Source: an uncultured Bariatricus sp.
Lineage (GTDB): Bacteria > Bacillota > Clostridia > Lachnospirales > Lachnospiraceae
Direction of reading: 5' to 3'
Length of the DNA stretch: 15,318 nt
Assembly (NCBI GenBank): GCA_934307065.1
Contig: CAKRCD010000034.1
Location: forward strand, 1 to 15,318
Position numbers and translations under genes: made by a program
Notes under the pieces: generated by a model
Told to the model about the DNA's origin: nothing
Databases searched by the model: none
The model's input: the letters and a program-made list of their open reading frames with translations, nothing else
Shown here: piece after piece, positions 14,771-15,318 of the stretch
How the letters are laid out: every line of letters begins with the position of its first letter
Position numbering within the stretch: the stretch's first letter is position 1

Positions 14771-15051
14771 ATCGGAGATTATAAGAAACGCGCCAATATG
14801 ATTGGCATGCACCAGACCACGCTTCCATCTAAGGTTCCTTCCGAAATGGCCGCACTGGACGAATCCTGCTCTTCCGTGAGTGCCTGCACCACAACATAGC
14901 ACCATTTATTATCGAAGATGTAAATCGTCCAGAGTATCTGAGTGCTTTAAAACAATATCGTGAAAGTAGGAAAGTGGAAGATTTAACCGCACTGTTCCAG
15001 AAAGAACAAGAATACTATTGGGAGCAATGTCAGTATTTCTTAGCAGAATAA
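14765..15051 (+). pseudogene. Fic-family protein remnant, 5'-truncated and core-deleted
   Basis: Two pieces of a Fic (AMP-transferase fold) protein lie side by side in different frames. The first (from 14765) reads YAIGDYKKRANMIGMHQTTL and then PSKVPSEMAAL, the region just before the Fic core. From 14860 another frame reads RILLFRECLHHNIAPFIIED and continues for 44 more residues to TAA (15049-15051), the region just after the core. The catalytic HPFxxGNGR segment, about 60 residues in relatives, is missing between them, so one internal deletion that also shifted the frame near 14858-14860 explains the junction. There is no start codon in context and the 5' part of the gene is gone (in-frame TGA at 14762). 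It cannot encode an active Fic enzyme. The Fic assignment rests on remembered family sequences but both halves agree. Confidence 0.75.
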
Positions 15052-15053
15052 GA

Positions 15054-15085
15054 AGGAATCTTAATATTCCTTTAAGATTTTTTCT
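15054..15085 (+). terminator. weak AT-rich terminator after the Fic remnant
   Basis: AATCTTAA (about 15057-15064) can pair with TTAAGATT (15072-15079) and is followed by TTTT. It may be the original terminator of the Fic gene. The stem is all A-T except one pair, so confidence is low. Confidence 0.4.
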
Positions 15086-15099
15086 ATTTCTTTTATAAT
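15072..15099 (+). promoter_or_regulatory. possible promoter in the right-end intergenic region
   Basis: TTAAGA (15072-15077), 16-nt spacer and a perfect -10 TATAAT (15094-15099) on the plus strand. There is no open reading frame downstream, only three hairpins ending in a terminator-like stem, so it could drive a small RNA. Confidence 0.35.
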
Positions 15100-15141
15100 C
15101 TACTCATATTTTAGACACATTTTGTAGATATACTAATACCA

Positions 15142-15201
15142 AGATAGTTAATAAACTATCTCCCCCTCATAAGTAGCCAGGTCGGGAACATCCCGATTGG
15201 C
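15142..15201 (+). repeat. two adjacent stem-loops
   Basis: AGATAGTT-AATA-AACTATCT (15142-15161) is a perfect 8-bp stem. GCCAGGTCGGGA-ACA-TCCCGATTGGC (15176-15201) is an 11-bp stem with one bulge. They are separated by a C-rich stretch. No T run follows either. They could belong to a small RNA or be the end of a mobile element; I cannot identify a family. Confidence 0.5.
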
Positions 15202-15239
15202 GCACTTTACTCTCATTCCTTTTAGATAACATAAAACAC

Positions 15240-15282
15240 AAAAGGGGCTGTCGCACTAAGTAATTAGTGTGCAGCCTCTTTT
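15240..15282. terminator. strong bidirectional terminator-like stem
   Basis: A nearly perfect 19-bp stem runs from AAAAGGGGCTGTCGCACTAA (15240-15259) to TTAGTGTGCAGCCTCTTTT (15264-15282) around a GTAA loop, with one bulge and two G-U type differences. It has an A run on its left and TTTT on its right, so it can work on both strands. On the minus strand it would end a gene lying beyond the right edge; on the plus strand it would end the Fic remnant or a possible small RNA. The remaining bases to 15318 show nothing recognisable. Confidence 0.75.
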
Positions 15283-15318
15283 CTATGCAAAAAATTACAG
15301 CCAGGCTTCGAAAAGTCT

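Noticed and set aside
14029..14784. 251-codon plus-strand open frame opposite the methyltransferase
   Set aside because: Antisense to the methyltransferase SAM-binding core and its promoter; no start context or recognisable domain.
15240..15282. Insertion-sequence terminal inverted repeat
   Set aside because: GGGGCTGTCGCAC-type sequence can resemble an IS end, but here both arms sit together around a GTAA loop with A and T runs outside, which is a terminator layout; no transposase is present.

Overview
The window looks like the chromosome of a Gram-positive gut anaerobe of the Lachnospiraceae (Clostridia). The 5' part of the 16S rRNA reads like the Dorea / Coprococcus comes group, base composition is moderately low in GC, ribosome binding sites are strong AGGAGG types, and the gene set (split transketolase, DUF5711-type protein, SEC-C methionine aminopeptidase) is typical of that family. 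The family assignment is confident; genus is not resolved.

Layout. Most genes are on the minus strand and are described here in transcription order, right to left. At the right edge (15052-15318) is a gene-free stretch of hairpins ending in a strong bidirectional terminator-like stem. Next to it is a Fic-family pseudogene on the plus strand (14765-15051) whose catalytic core has been deleted. A methyltransferase (13477-14637) and an 829-residue membrane-anchored extracytoplasmic protein with a dead C39-peptidase-like tail (10974-13463) form one operon, which converges on the plus-strand methionine aminopeptidase gene (10038-10901) with a shared terminator. dnaX-ybaB-recR (7279-9824) is the classic replication/recombination operon. 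Transaldolase plus split transketolase (4684-7123) form a non-oxidative pentose phosphate operon with its own promoter and terminator. A LysM protein, a DUF5711-type protein and a CvpA-family protein (1080-4466) are three membrane-anchored envelope proteins, interrupted by a 94-bp palindromic repeat element.

The left end holds a small BFD-like [2Fe-2S] protein gene and then an rRNA operon with two tandem promoters. The small gene is the most interesting object in the window. Its reading frame meets an in-frame TGA after 55 codons, but protein-like sequence resumes at once (Cys-Ser-Pro-Leu-Ile-Met-Glu...) and runs to a TAG 23 codons later. A perfect 7-bp hairpin with a GGAG loop starts 17 nt after the TGA, which is the geometry of a bacterial SECIS element. 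I read it as a probable selenocysteine protein of 79 residues with a Sec-Cys pair, rather than a truncated 55-residue protein.

Most of the window is ordinary core genome. The accessory or unusual items are the candidate selenoprotein, a promoter nested inside a terminator hairpin, two palindromic intergenic elements, two envelope proteins built on apparently inactive enzyme folds, the Fic remnant and a possible small RNA at the right end.
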